NCBI RefSeq assembly: GCF_000337835.1
Contig: NZ_AOLM01000008.1
Span: forward strand, 1 to 64,000
DNA from: Haloferax sulfurifontis ATCC BAA-897
Lineage (GTDB): Archaea > Halobacteriota > Halobacteria > Halobacteriales > Haloferacaceae
Reading direction: 5' to 3'
DNA length: 64,000 bases
Position 1 is the first letter of the stretch. The number at the start of each line of letters is the position of its first letter. The translations under genes and the position numbers were made by a program. This document shows, piece after piece, positions 18,414 to 26,698 of the stretch. The notes beneath the pieces are model-generated. The model was not told the origin of the DNA, did no database searches, and saw only the letters and a list, made by a program, of their open reading frames with translations.

Positions 18414-18933
18414 ATGTCGGCCTCCACGACTCCCTCGACGCGAACGCGAGCGTGGGTCTGCGCCCTCCAGTGGGGTCTCGTTCAGGCGTTCGTCCTCGAC
18501 ACGTTGGGTCGGTTCCTTCGGACCGACTCATCGGCGGGGCCGCGGGCGACTGTACCGGCGTGTTGCTCGCGGTTCTCGGGTTCGTTGTTTACTCGTGGTA
18601 CACCGTGGCGACGCAGACCAGCTATCGCCTTGGCGGCGGGACGGGTATCGTCGCGGCCGCGTCTGTCGGTGCCGCGGTCGGCTACGCCTCCACCGATACC
18701 GACCGTTCCGGCGCCGAGCTCGGGAGTTCCTCGTGTTGCTACTGGTGTCCGCGCTGGTGTTGGCGCTCGCGGTTGGACTTGTGACGCTCGCGCTCGCCCT
18801 CGTCGGCGTCTCGGTGTTCGTCGGCTCGTCGGTCGTCGTGCCCGCCGTTCCCATCGTCGGGTCGCTCGCGATTTCGGGGTATCTGGCGTTCGTCGCCGAG
18901 ACGACGCTCGTTTCTCGAATCGCTGACGGGTGA
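18414..18933 (+). pseudogene. Membrane-protein gene broken by two one-base shifts
   Basis: Three overlapping frames together spell one plausible membrane protein. Frame 1 starts at ATG 18414 (MSASTTPSTRTRAWVC) and stays protein-like to about 18520. The next frame continues with LIGGAAGDCTGVLLAVLGF and VATQTSYRLGGGTGIVAA to about 18715. The third gives REFLVLLLVSALVLALAVGL and ends ISGYLAFVAETTLVSRIADG at 18933. Both junctions need one extra base to restore reading, so two single-base deletions are implied. About four helices in the restored product, roughly 172 aa. Family not recognised. Real decay or assembly errors cannot be separated by eye. Confidence 0.6.
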
Positions 18934-19020
18934 CTCGACGACTGGTCGACGACGCTTCCACCCGTACACGCCTCGAACCGCCGGGGAGTTTATGCGCGTG
19001 GGGATGGTATTCAACCAATA

Positions 19021-20586
19021 ATGTCCAGCGAGCGGATGGAGTTGTTCGAACACGTCGAAGCCGACCTCATTCTTCGGGAGTTCTTTCAGGAAGTCACCGA
19101 GTACGCGATATTTCTCCTCGACGCGGACGGGCTCGTGGCGACGTGGAACGAGGGCGCGAGACGCATCAAAGGTTACGAGCACGACGAGATTATCGGTCGC
19201 CATCTATCCGTGTTCTACCCAGACGACGGCGACGGTACGTCCCCCGAGGCGGTGCTCTCAATCGCCGAATCCGAGGGGAGTTACGAGGAGAAGGGGTGGC
19301 GCGTCCGGAAAGACGGGTCGCACATCCTCGTGCACGTGACCGTCCGCGCGCTGAACGACGACGCCGGTGAACTCAAGGGGTTCACGAAAATCGTCCGGGA
19401 CGTCACGGAGACCTACGAGTACCGACAAGAGCTGGAACGAAGCCGAGACCGACTCGAACGCACCGAGCAACTGGCCGATATCGGCGGGTGGGAGGTCGAC
19501 TACGAGACCGGCGACCTCCAGCTGACCGATGGAACCAAACGGCTGGCGGATATTCCGCCCGACGCGGAACTGACGCTCGACGAACTCAGAGACCACTTTC
19601 ACGAGGACGACCGCGCGATTATCGACGAGGCTATCGAGGGCGCGCGAACCGACGGCGAGCCGTTCGACATCGAGATGCGAGTGATAACGGCGACGGGGCG
19701 AACGCGGTGGGTCCAAGTCCGCGGCGAGCCGACGGGCAACCGGACGAACGTCCGCGGCGCGGTGCGCGATATCTCGGACAGGAAGGAGCGCGAAGAGCGG
19801 CTCATGGTGCTGAACCGCGTGCTTCGTCACAACCTCCGGAACAACCTCAACATCGTCAGCGGCTACGCGCGGGAGCTTCGTCGGGACCTCGACGGGGTCG
19901 ATATCCCGGCGCTGGGCGACGGTGACCACGAACGGTTACACGAGACGCTGGAGAACATCAGCGAGACGACAAGGGGTATCGACGCGGAACTGCGGACGCT
20001 CGACAAGTTGGTCGACGCGGCGAGCCGGTTCTCGGCGGAGGCGATGGTGTCGAAGACGAACCGAATCATCGAGAACGCCGACGGGCTCATGTCGACCGGC
20101 GAGAAGGCTCGTCGGTTCGAGAGCGTCGTCAAGGAGGGCGCCGACAGACGCCCGGTTCGCGTCGACGACGTGTTCACCGACCTCAAACAGACCTACGAGC
20201 AGAAATACCCCGAGGTAGAGATTCGACTCGAACCGGGCGAACAGACCGTACTCGCGGGCGAACACTCGCTGTTCCTCGCGCTCGACGAACTCGTACAGAA
20301 CGCCATCGTCCACAACGACGAGGACTGTCCTATCGTCGCTGTCTCGTCGCGTCGCCTCTCCGGCGAGCGGGTCGCCATCACGGTCGAGGACAACGGCCCC
20401 GGCATCCCGCGAACCGAACGCGAGATTCTGAAACGCGGGAAAGAGACCCCGCTGGCACACGGGAGCGGGATGGGGCTGTGGACCGTCCACTGGTTCGTCA
20501 CGCAGTTCGACGGCGAAGTCTCCATCGAGGACCGCGCCGAAGGCGGGTCGACGGTCGAAGTCAGACTCCCCACGCCGGAGAACTGA
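19021..20586 (+). CDS. PAS-domain histidine kinase, soluble
   Basis: 521-aa cytoplasmic sensor kinase with no membrane segment. Order: PAS 1 (residues about 20-130, including GYEHDEIIGRHLSVFYPDD), PAS 2 (about 150-255, PAC ending VRGAVRDISDRKEREERL), HisKA box LNRVLRHNLRNNLN with phospho-His at about 270, and HATPase (about 395-519) with N-box DELVQNAIVHN, G1 VEDNGPGIP and G2 GSGMGLWTV. This layout is the common haloarchaeal single-component-like kinase that senses redox, light or small ligands. No response regulator adjacent. Downstream lies the 9-bp repeat region. Confidence 0.92.
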   Translation: MSSERMELFEHVEADLILREFFQEVTEYAIFLLDADGLVATWNEGARRIKGYEHDEIIGRHLSVFYPDDGDGTSPEAVLSIAESEGSYEEKGWRVRKDGSHILVHVTVRALNDDAGELKGFTKIVRDVTETYEYRQELERSRDRLERTEQLADIGGWEVDYETGDLQLTDGTKRLADIPPDAELTLDELRDHFHEDDRAIIDEAIEGARTDGEPFDIEMRVITATGRTRWVQVRGEPTGNRTNVRGAVRDISDRKEREERLMVLNRVLRHNLRNNLNIVSGYARELRRDLDGVDIPALGDGDHERLHETLENISETTRGIDAELRTLDKLVDAASRFSAEAMVSKTNRIIENADGLMSTGEKARRFESVVKEGADRRPVRVDDVFTDLKQTYEQKYPEVEIRLEPGEQTVLAGEHSLFLALDELVQNAIVHNDEDCPIVAVSSRRLSGERVAITVEDNGPGIPRTEREILKRGKETPLAHGSGMGLWTVHWFVTQFDGEVSIEDRAEGGSTVEVRLPTPEN

Positions 20587-21348
20587 CGTACCGGCTCAAG
20601 TCACATCCTCTTTGGCCGGAGAACTCGGCTCAACGCTGGCGACGTTTTGGTAGTGCGTGGTATGGTGGGGCGAGACATTCTTTGGGTAGTTCCGATAACC
20701 TAGATTATTCGAATTGCCCGGATTGTCTAATTATTCGGATTATCCGAGTGTTCTATAGTATCTCAGTAGTGTCGATACTGTGGATACGGTGCCTGTCGTT
20801 GAGCGGGAACGTGGCTCGGGAGAGGCACACTATCCACACACTTCAAGTAATCCACATTATTTGAAAAATAGAGATTATCAAAAGCACCGGTCGGTTCAGT
20901 CGCGTCGAATCGCGGTGAATCGCTCAGTTTTCCAGAGTATTCGAATTATCCAGATACTGTCGCTCGTCGGGGTTGCGTAACTCGTCCATCGTCGCCGAAG
21001 AATCTGCCCGGGATGGATTATGAGCACCATCTAGGCAAGCTACATTATCTAGATTGCTTGGATTTGGCAGGTGGAACCTGTAGCGATGACCAGTCACGAG
21101 ACCCACGGAACTCGAATAACGCGTCACATCTGGATGTCGTAGATTATTCAGATTATCGCAAGTAAGTGGGTAACTCAAAGACTGCTCATAGTCGAGGAAT
21201 CCAACGACTGTCGATTCTCCAGAGAGATCAGATACCCCGAGCAATCGAAGAAATCTACTAAACCCACGCTTCTTAGATAATCCAAATTATCCACATTGTC
21301 CGAATGTCGTCCGATTTAACCCGGACTCGTGAGAAGTCGTAGACGACT
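20587..21348. repeat. Region of degenerate 9-bp AT-rich repeats
   Basis: Gene-free 760 bases with clusters of imperfect 9-base units close to GATTATCCG. The longest run starts at 20694 and keeps a 9-base period to about 20791 (units GATAACCTA, GATTATTCG, AATTGCCCG, GATTGTCTA, then an 8-base unit, GATTATCCG and so on). Further clusters lie at 20826-20879, 20935-20961 (GAGTATTCG, AATTATCCA, GATACTGTC), 21043-21069 (CATTATCTA, GATTGCTTG, GATTTGGCA), 21142-21159 and 21276-21302 (GATAATCCA, AATTATCCA, CATTGTCCG). Unique G+C-richer sequence separates them. Function unknown; not a CRISPR because units abut and are far too short. Confidence 0.7.
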
Positions 21349-21582
21349 ATGACGACGCATTTCGATGACTTCGACCACGAGACACACATGCGCGAGTCGA
21401 ACCGCATCGTGACGGAGTCCGATATCCGACGCCATCCCGAGTTGCACCTCGCCTACCGAGCGTGCCGGGAGTACGACGCCGACGAGCGGGCGGAGATGGT
21501 GAGCGCCAGGAGACAGCTGACGACGCGTTCGCGAACGCCTGTCAACGACATGATTGGGCCGCCCAAGCGAGTCAGTTCGTAG
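21349..21582 (+). CDS. Small acidic hypothetical protein
   Basis: 77-aa open frame with haloarchaeal composition (MTTHFDDFDHETHMRESNRI at the start, many Asp/Glu, G/C-ending codons) and no membrane segment or metal motif. Two helical stretches are likely (residues about 20-45 and 45-60). Flanked on both sides by 9-bp repeat clusters, which is its only notable context. No family recognised. The coding call rests on composition and on lack of a better frame. Confidence 0.5.
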   Translation: MTTHFDDFDHETHMRESNRIVTESDIRRHPELHLAYRACREYDADERAEMVSARRQLTTRSRTPVNDMIGPPKRVSS

Positions 21583-21912
21583 CCCGGACGGGGTCGAGTA
21601 ACACTCTACGCTGACGCAGACGGCTCACGTCGCCCACATCTTGGTCCAGATACAAATAATCTCGGAGACCGGTACGTACGAGGGCTGTCGTGGCCGTCGG
21701 ATGTGGTTGGCGTCAGGGCTCCGTCAGTGCCGCGGATTCGGGGTAGTCGTGCTTGGGGAGTACACGGCGTCGATACCGACGAGAGCGATTTCCAATGGCA
21801 CCAAATGTATTATTTAAATAATTCAGATAGTTTGGAACTCTTGAGTTATTCAGATATAGTGCGTATCGACCGCGGACACGGGCGGTCGACTGCACCTCGA
21901 CGCCGGCCGAAG
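21583..21912. repeat. Second cluster of 9-bp degenerate repeats
   Basis: Gene-free stretch with the same kind of units as 20587-21348. Near 21805-21850 the run reads TATTTAAAT, AATTCAGAT, AGTTTGGAA, CTCTTGAGT, TATTCAGAT in strict 9-base phase; a shorter patch (GATACAAAT, AATCTCGGA) lies near 21648. No protein-like frame was found here on either strand. Confidence 0.55.
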
Positions 21913-22526
21913 TCACTCGGTCCGTGCGGCCTCGGCGGCCGTTCTGAACGCGCGGGCGTTCGCTTCGGCAGTGTCGAACTCGCCGCGAGCGATGGCGTCG
22001 GCGTCGACGATGGCACTCCCGACGCCGACGGCCGTCGCGCCCGCCTCGAAGAACTCATCGACGTTGTCCAGTCCGACCCCGCCGGTCGGAACGGACGGAA
22101 TGTGGCCGAGGGGACCGCCGAGCGCCGAGACGAATCCCGGTCCGAGCGTACCCCCCGGGAAGACCTTCACCATGTCTGCACCAGCATGGAAGGCGTTCAC
22201 GGCCTCTGTCGGCGTGGTGATACCCACGAGCGAAGGCGCGCCGTAGCGGTTTGCGGTCTCGACGACGCCCTCGTTCGACGAGGGCGTGACGATGAACTCC
22301 GCGCCGAGGACGGTCCCCGCGCCGACGGAGACCTCGTCGGCCGCGAACGACGCCGACACGTCTCGAATCATGTCGAGAACGCCGTCGGTGTTCGCCGTTA
22401 TCTCGACCGTCGAGACGCCGCCGCGGCGGAGTGCGTCGACCGTCTCAACCGCCGTCTCGGGGTCTGTGCCCGAATAATTGCGACGATGCCCGAGTCCGAG
22501 ATTCGCTGGGCGGTGGATGCGACCAT
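21913..22526 (-). pseudogene. KDPG/KHG aldolase (Eda-type), frameshifted
   Basis: Class I 2-keto-3-deoxy-6-phosphogluconate / 4-hydroxy-2-oxoglutarate aldolase homologue; in haloarchaea the KDPG enzyme serves the semi-phosphorylative Entner-Doudoroff path. Reading begins at ATG 22524-22526 with STAQRISDSGIVAIIRA, then the frame must change at the run of C (plus strand) at 22469-22471. The rest is TDPETAVETVDALRRGGVST, VEIT with the catalytic-type Glu, GAGTVLG, and ADMVKVFPGG with the Schiff-base Lys. Restoring one G gives the expected IIRGTDPETA. One missing base in a homopolymer: either a real mutation or a sequencing error. About 205 aa restored, normal for the family. Confidence 0.75.
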
Positions 22527-23487
22527 ATTCGAAGCAGGCCGACCCGCGACTTGACTTTCGGGGTAGCGACACCCGACACAAGCAGGTGTGCGGCGCCGTT
22601 CGTCTCGACTGGACGCGCAATCGAATCCAAACCACTCGGGAGAGGACTTGGGCCCCGCGACCGTCCCGGCACGCATCCGACCGCCTTACAGAAGCGGGGG
22701 GAGCGGCATCAACTCTCGCCATGCCGCGGAGAGTCTCCGGAACCCCTGGCGGAACCACCGCCAGACCGCCACCCTCAATTCGAGATGATTCATGGAGCCG
22801 ACCAGCTGTCATCTGTTCAACTAACGAATATCCAACAGCTTGTGTTACTAGTATCATGGACTACTACCGTCCATAATATTGCTACTTTATTACACTAATC
22901 CTTAATGACAGCTCCATCGGAATCGCAGGAAACGGCAGTCCGGAACGGAAGCGTATACATCACGGCACCGGTAGCAAGAAGGCAGAAAACAGGTCTCAGC
23001 ACGAATCCGTGCAGACAGTTTTAGCAGTTGAACGGCGAGAGTACCGGTCCGAGGGTACGTGACGTCAAGAAGTCGGTAGCGTCGCTACCCGGCCGGAATT
23101 ACACGGTCGACAAAGTTAATACCAGTCTAGTACTTCGCCACCATTCCTTGTGTACTTTCTACAATTTTAATTGTGGACGGGATCGTAGTACTCGTTCGGA
23201 GTGTCAGAAATAGTAACTTCTTCAGATAGACGGAATCACGATTACAGTTGGTTCTATGCCGATTGAATTCAATCCGAAAATCAGTCGACGATCACATCGA
23301 ACAGTCCGGTGGACTATCTCGTGAGATAGTTGGTTCGACTTATGGCCGGTACTATCTGAATATCCAGCCTCGTTGACAGCGACCACAGCTATATACTCGC
23401 TCGCGAGGCTTCGAGATTCCACCGAGCTCCCGGAACGTACTGAGTACGGTTCCCCCCATGCGCGCCATACTGTTCGACGGGAGGCTC
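22527..23487. other. Gene-poor A+T-rich stretch with a palindrome
   Basis: About 960 bases without a recognised gene. Several open frames exist on both strands, but their translations are Arg/Pro/Ser-rich and show no motif. From about 22800 base composition turns A+T-rich. A compact palindrome, ACTATCTC (23313-23320), GT, GAGATAGT (23323-23330), could be an operator or a hairpin. It may be the scar of an old insertion, since the next gene pair differs in base use. Confidence 0.4.
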
Positions 23488-23841
23488 TCAGAGCCAGTCG
23501 TCACCCCACGCATCGAGCGACTCGAACACGGGACAGAGCGCGTCTCCCCTCTCGCTTAGGGTGTAGTAGCTCGCGACCGGTGCCTCGAACTCTTTGCGGT
23601 TCTCGATGAACCCCGCTTCCTCCAGATCACCAAGAACACGCGAGAGCGTGTAGGAACTCGCGCCTGTCGAGCGCTTGAGTTCGTTGAACCGCTTTTCACC
23701 CTCACGTAAGTCGTTGAGAACGATGAGCTTCCATTTCGACCCTATCATCTCGATCGAACCGACGACGTTGCAGACGTCCGCGTTCCGTCGTTCGACCTCC
23801 GTCGGTTCGTCGGTTTCTTCCGAGGGTGGTTTGGTCACCAT
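23488..23841 (-). CDS. HxlR-family transcription regulator
   Basis: 117-aa winged-helix regulator. The family core is clear: CNVVGSIEMIGSKWKLIVL (residues about 24-42), a helix-turn-helix around FNELKRSTGASSYTLSRVLG, and the wing FIENRKEFEAPVASYYTLSE. It is transcribed away from the SDR-DoxX gene pair across a 62-base gap, the usual arrangement for a HxlR regulator controlling a neighbouring redox or aldehyde-stress operon. The single Cys after the N-terminal tail (about residue 24) is where redox-sensing HxlR members place theirs, so thiol sensing is possible. Confidence 0.88.
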   Translation of the reverse strand: MVTKPPSEETDEPTEVERRNADVCNVVGSIEMIGSKWKLIVLNDLREGEKRFNELKRSTGASSYTLSRVLGDLEEAGFIENRKEFEAPVASYYTLSERGDALCPVFESLDAWGDDWL

Positions 23842-23903
23842 TACTTGGTTATCGTATTATTGCCACGAACATAAATGGGTTTGGAGACAAACCAGATACT
23901 GTA

Positions 23904-24604
23904 ATGAAACTACAAAACTCGACGGTGCTTGTAACCGGGCCAACCGGTACATGGGGCCCTGCGTGACGGACCGTCTCGCTGACCTCGGTGTCGATGTCGT
24001 CGGGACGTGCTTCGATGAAACAGCGAGAGAGGACGTCGAGACGCGCGCAAAGCACGCCGACGCTGTGTCGTACTACCAGGTCGATCTGACTGACCAAACA
24101 GCAGTCGAAGCCTTCGCTGAGACGGTGCTCGGCGAGCATGGAACGGTCGACCACGTCGTCGGCCTCGCCGGCGGTTTCTCGATGGGAGGCATCGAAGACA
24201 CCGATATCGACGCGTTCCAGGCCGCACTAAACCGCCATGCCACGACGGCATTCCTGACCGTCAAGGCCTTCGCCGACCAGCTCACCGCCCAGAGCGGCGT
24301 TTTTCTGTTTAGCTCCGACCGTGCTATCGACCCCGTCGGCGGAACGCTCGCGTACGACGTCGGCAAGAGTGCAGTCCGCACGCTGACCGAGTCGCTCGAT
24401 ACCGAACTCGAAGCACGAGTCAATGCAGTCGCACCCTTCCTCATCGACGTACCGGACAACCGCGAAGCGATGCCCGATGCAGACGTTTCAGAGTGGACGG
24501 CCCCGGAAGCAATTGTCGGTGGAGTCATCCACCTCCTTTCGAACGATGGAATCACGGGCCAGACTGCCCGGACGACGGGCGGCCAACCGGAGCTAGCGGA
24601 ATGA
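23904..24604 (+). pseudogene. Short-chain dehydrogenase/reductase, frameshifted near the N-terminus
   Basis: NAD(P)-dependent SDR-type oxidoreductase. The ATG 23904 frame gives MKLQNSTVLVTGPTGTWG, containing the cofactor-binding turn, and stops at 23964-23966. The rest of the protein continues in another frame from about 23958: VTDRLADLGVDVVGTCFD, VDHVVGLAGGF, FLFSSDRAID, and the catalytic-type YDVGKS (Y-x3-K). A single missing base in the G/C run near 23953-23960 accounts for it. About 233 aa restored. Its TGA overlaps the DoxX ATG (ATGA at 24601-24604). If the shift is only an assembly error the gene is functional. Confidence 0.72.
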
Positions 24605-25092
24605 CGTCGCAATCAACGGCAAACTCCCCAACGGAGACCACAACCCATTGGAGTCTGCTAGTCGTTCGGCTCGCCTTGGGAGTACCCATATTAATCTCTG
24701 GCGTCGGAAAGGTCCTCGCAATCGGCCCGAAACCGATGGGAATCTCGGGTTTCGCAGGTTTCTTAGCTAGCCTCGGGGTCCCGCTTCCGACCGTTGCGGC
24801 ATGGGGGGTCGGCCTCCTCGAGCTCGTTGGTGGAGCCCTCCTGTTGGCTGGACTGACCGTTCGAGTCACGAGCGCGTTAATCGCAATCGATATGCTCGTT
24901 GCGACAGTGATGTATCATCTCCCAAACGGATATCCAGCGGCGAGCGCCGGTGTCGAACTGACGCTTACGCTGTGTTTAGTCGCGCTCGCGCTCGCGATTA
25001 CCGGCCCCGGAGCGTTCACCGTGAGACGTGCGTTGTCTGATACGGAACGTCGGCCATCCGGTGCGTCTCAGTCGAGGGGGACGGACAGATAA
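24601..25092 (+). CDS. DoxX-family membrane protein
   Basis: 163-aa four-helix membrane protein. It has the DoxX pattern LVVRLALGVPILISGVGKVL (residues about 17-36), MGISGFAGFLASLGVPLP, and GLLELVGGALLLAGLTVRV, then two more helices and a polar tail. Start ATG 24601 overlaps the SDR stop by 4 bases, so it is co-translated with it; both are divergent from the HxlR regulator. DoxX proteins are commonly paired with redox enzymes in oxidative or electrophile stress, which fits this trio. Confidence 0.85.
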   Translation: MTSQSTANSPTETTTHWSLLVVRLALGVPILISGVGKVLAIGPKPMGISGFAGFLASLGVPLPTVAAWGVGLLELVGGALLLAGLTVRVTSALIAIDMLVATVMYHLPNGYPAASAGVELTLTLCLVALALAITGPGAFTVRRALSDTERRPSGASQSRGTDR

Positions 25093-25152
25093 GTCGCACC
25101 GTTTGGGGGATTCTGTCGCAGGGCGGCGTCTGTGGCCCAACAAGACAGTCGC

Positions 25153-25920
25153 CTACTCGTAGGCTAACCGGAGTTCGATTTCGTTCGACCCGGTACTGAC
25201 GAGTTCGATGAGCCGCTGACGGTACTCGCTGTTCTCGACGCGTGCGTGCGGCGCCGCGATGGCGACTGCACCTCGTACGTGGTCTTCGGCGACGATGGGT
25301 GCGGCGACTGCGGAAACGCCCTGTGCGGTTTCGTTGTGGTTGAGCGCGTAGCCACGTTCTCGGATTTCGGCGAGTTCGTTCTGGAGTTCGTCCATCGACG
25401 TAATCGACTCGGGCGTCTTCTGCGGGAGACCGTGCGTCTCGACAACGTCCGCAACGTGTTCGTCCGACGAGAAGGCGAGCATCACCTTTCCGGACGCCAG
25501 GCAGTTCATGAACTCGTGTTTCCCCAGCCGTTCGTGGGTCTCAATCGAGTTCTCTCCCAACTCCTGTGCGAGGTATACCGCTTTCCCGCTCTGTTCGACC
25601 GTCAGCCATACGGCCGCACCGCTTTCTTCGGCCAACTGTTTGAGGGTCCCTCTCGACTTCGAATATATCGAAAACGTGTCCCGCGCGGCGATACCGTGGT
25701 CCAGGAATCGAAGCGAGAGACTGTACTGCCCATTTTCGTTCACGAAGTAACCGAGATGCGTGAGAGTCGTCAGATAGTCGTGCAACGTACTCTCTGCCAT
25801 CTCGACGTTCGACGCAATCTCGGTGAACGTCGCAGACTCCAACTGCTGGACGGTCTGGACCAAATCGAACACTCGAACTGCCGTTTTGATGGGCCGGTTC
25901 GGCGAGTCGGTGTGTGCCAT
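25153..25920 (-). CDS. IclR-family transcription regulator
   Basis: 255-aa regulator. The N-terminal winged helix (residues about 12-75) includes ATFTEIASNVEMAESTLHDY; the C-terminal IclR effector domain (about 85-250) includes the conserved stretch FMNCLASGKVMLAF and GVSAVAAPIVAEDHVRGAVA. Haloarchaeal IclR proteins regulate catabolic genes, and this one heads the aromatic-acid region to its right (Rieske, amidohydrolase, gentisate genes), so it is the natural candidate regulator there. The start region at 25921-25950 is A+T-rich and could hold its promoter. Confidence 0.88.
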   Translation of the reverse strand: MAHTDSPNRPIKTAVRVFDLVQTVQQLESATFTEIASNVEMAESTLHDYLTTLTHLGYFVNENGQYSLSLRFLDHGIAARDTFSIYSKSRGTLKQLAEESGAAVWLTVEQSGKAVYLAQELGENSIETHERLGKHEFMNCLASGKVMLAFSSDEHVADVVETHGLPQKTPESITSMDELQNELAEIRERGYALNHNETAQGVSAVAAPIVAEDHVRGAVAIAAPHARVENSEYRQRLIELVSTGSNEIELRLAYE

Positions 25921-26314
25921 AGTGTATAGAATGGCTAATCATAACATAAGACTTGTTCTGTGATGCCACACCTTCCGTCGCGGAGACAACAGTCTCACGC
26001 CGGACTATCGTACGGTTTCCGGTTCGTGACCGACTCCGGTTTCGTGACTCCGTCGGGAAAATTACACTCATAGTTCTGTAAATCACACCGCCGGATGACG
26101 CGTCGACCTCGACTCTATCGAAGTCGCTGTCCGACCTGTCAAGACCGGCTTCGGCGGGACGACGGCCTCTGCGGATAGAGTCGGAGCCGACGCTCCGGCG
26201 AAATCGAGTTCGAGGATATCGAACCGAGGCTAATCGGTTTAGCAAACGCGGAGTTGTGTCCCTTCGGACCGACGAAAACGAGGCACGCTCGGTTACCGAA
26301 CCGTGCGGAGTTGC
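25921..26314. other. Gene-free stretch
   Basis: About 390 bases between the IclR start and the stop of the Rieske gene. One minus-strand open frame crosses it, but it is Arg/Ser-rich and runs on as a shadow inside the IclR gene. A+T-rich at its left end (promoter of the regulator). Nothing else recognised. Confidence 0.4.
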
Positions 26315-26692
26315 TCAGATTCGGACGTAGACGTCGCCGTCGACGGCCTCCGCGTCAAACGTACCGATACACTTCCCTGAAACCTCATGCTCACCGGACT
26401 CGATATCCAGTTCCCAGAGATGCCACGGACAACTCACGCTGAGCTCCTCTTCGTTGACCCCGCCCCGGGACTCCGTCCACGTATGCTCCGCGTTAATCTT
26501 CTCCTCACCGGCCTTGTACAGCGGCGCGTTTTGGTGTGGACAGCGGTTAGACAGGGCGTGAAACTCGCCCTTGACGTTGAAGATCGCGATCTCGATTCCG
26601 TTAGCGTTCACCGCAATCCCGCGGCCACGGGGGATGTCCTCGACCGATGCGACCTTGACGTAGTCGTCTTTGACCTGTGAATCTGTGCTCAT
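26315..26692 (-). CDS. Rieske [2Fe-2S] ferredoxin
   Basis: 125-aa soluble Rieske protein that passes single electrons to or from a redox partner. The cluster ligands are complete: Cys51-x-His53 in NRCPHQNAPL and Cys88-x2-His91 in SCPWHLWELD. There is an insertion between them (about 35 residues, EKINAEHTWTESRGGVNEEE) slightly longer than usual. It begins 6 bases after the amidohydrolase stop, so the two are one operon. No oxygenase alpha subunit or ferredoxin reductase is nearby, so its partner is unknown. Confidence 0.92.
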   Translation of the reverse strand: MSTDSQVKDDYVKVASVEDIPRGRGIAVNANGIEIAIFNVKGEFHALSNRCPHQNAPLYKAGEEKINAEHTWTESRGGVNEEELSVSCPWHLWELDIESGEHEVSGKCIGTFDAEAVDGDVYVRI

Positions 26693-26698
26693 GGCTGG

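Noticed and set aside
20924-21244. 106-codon minus-strand open frame in the repeat region
   Set aside because: Its translation (NLNNL and LDN-type repeats) merely reflects the 9-bp repeat; no conserved motif, and the same units recur in other frames and outside it.
20587-21870. CRISPR array
   Set aside because: Units are 9 bases, imperfect and contiguous, without 30-40-base spacers; no cas genes.
22526-22857. N-terminal extension of the aldolase frame (minus strand)
   Set aside because: The frame before the KDPG aldolase is Arg/Pro-rich; the true N-terminus is found in another frame at 22526.
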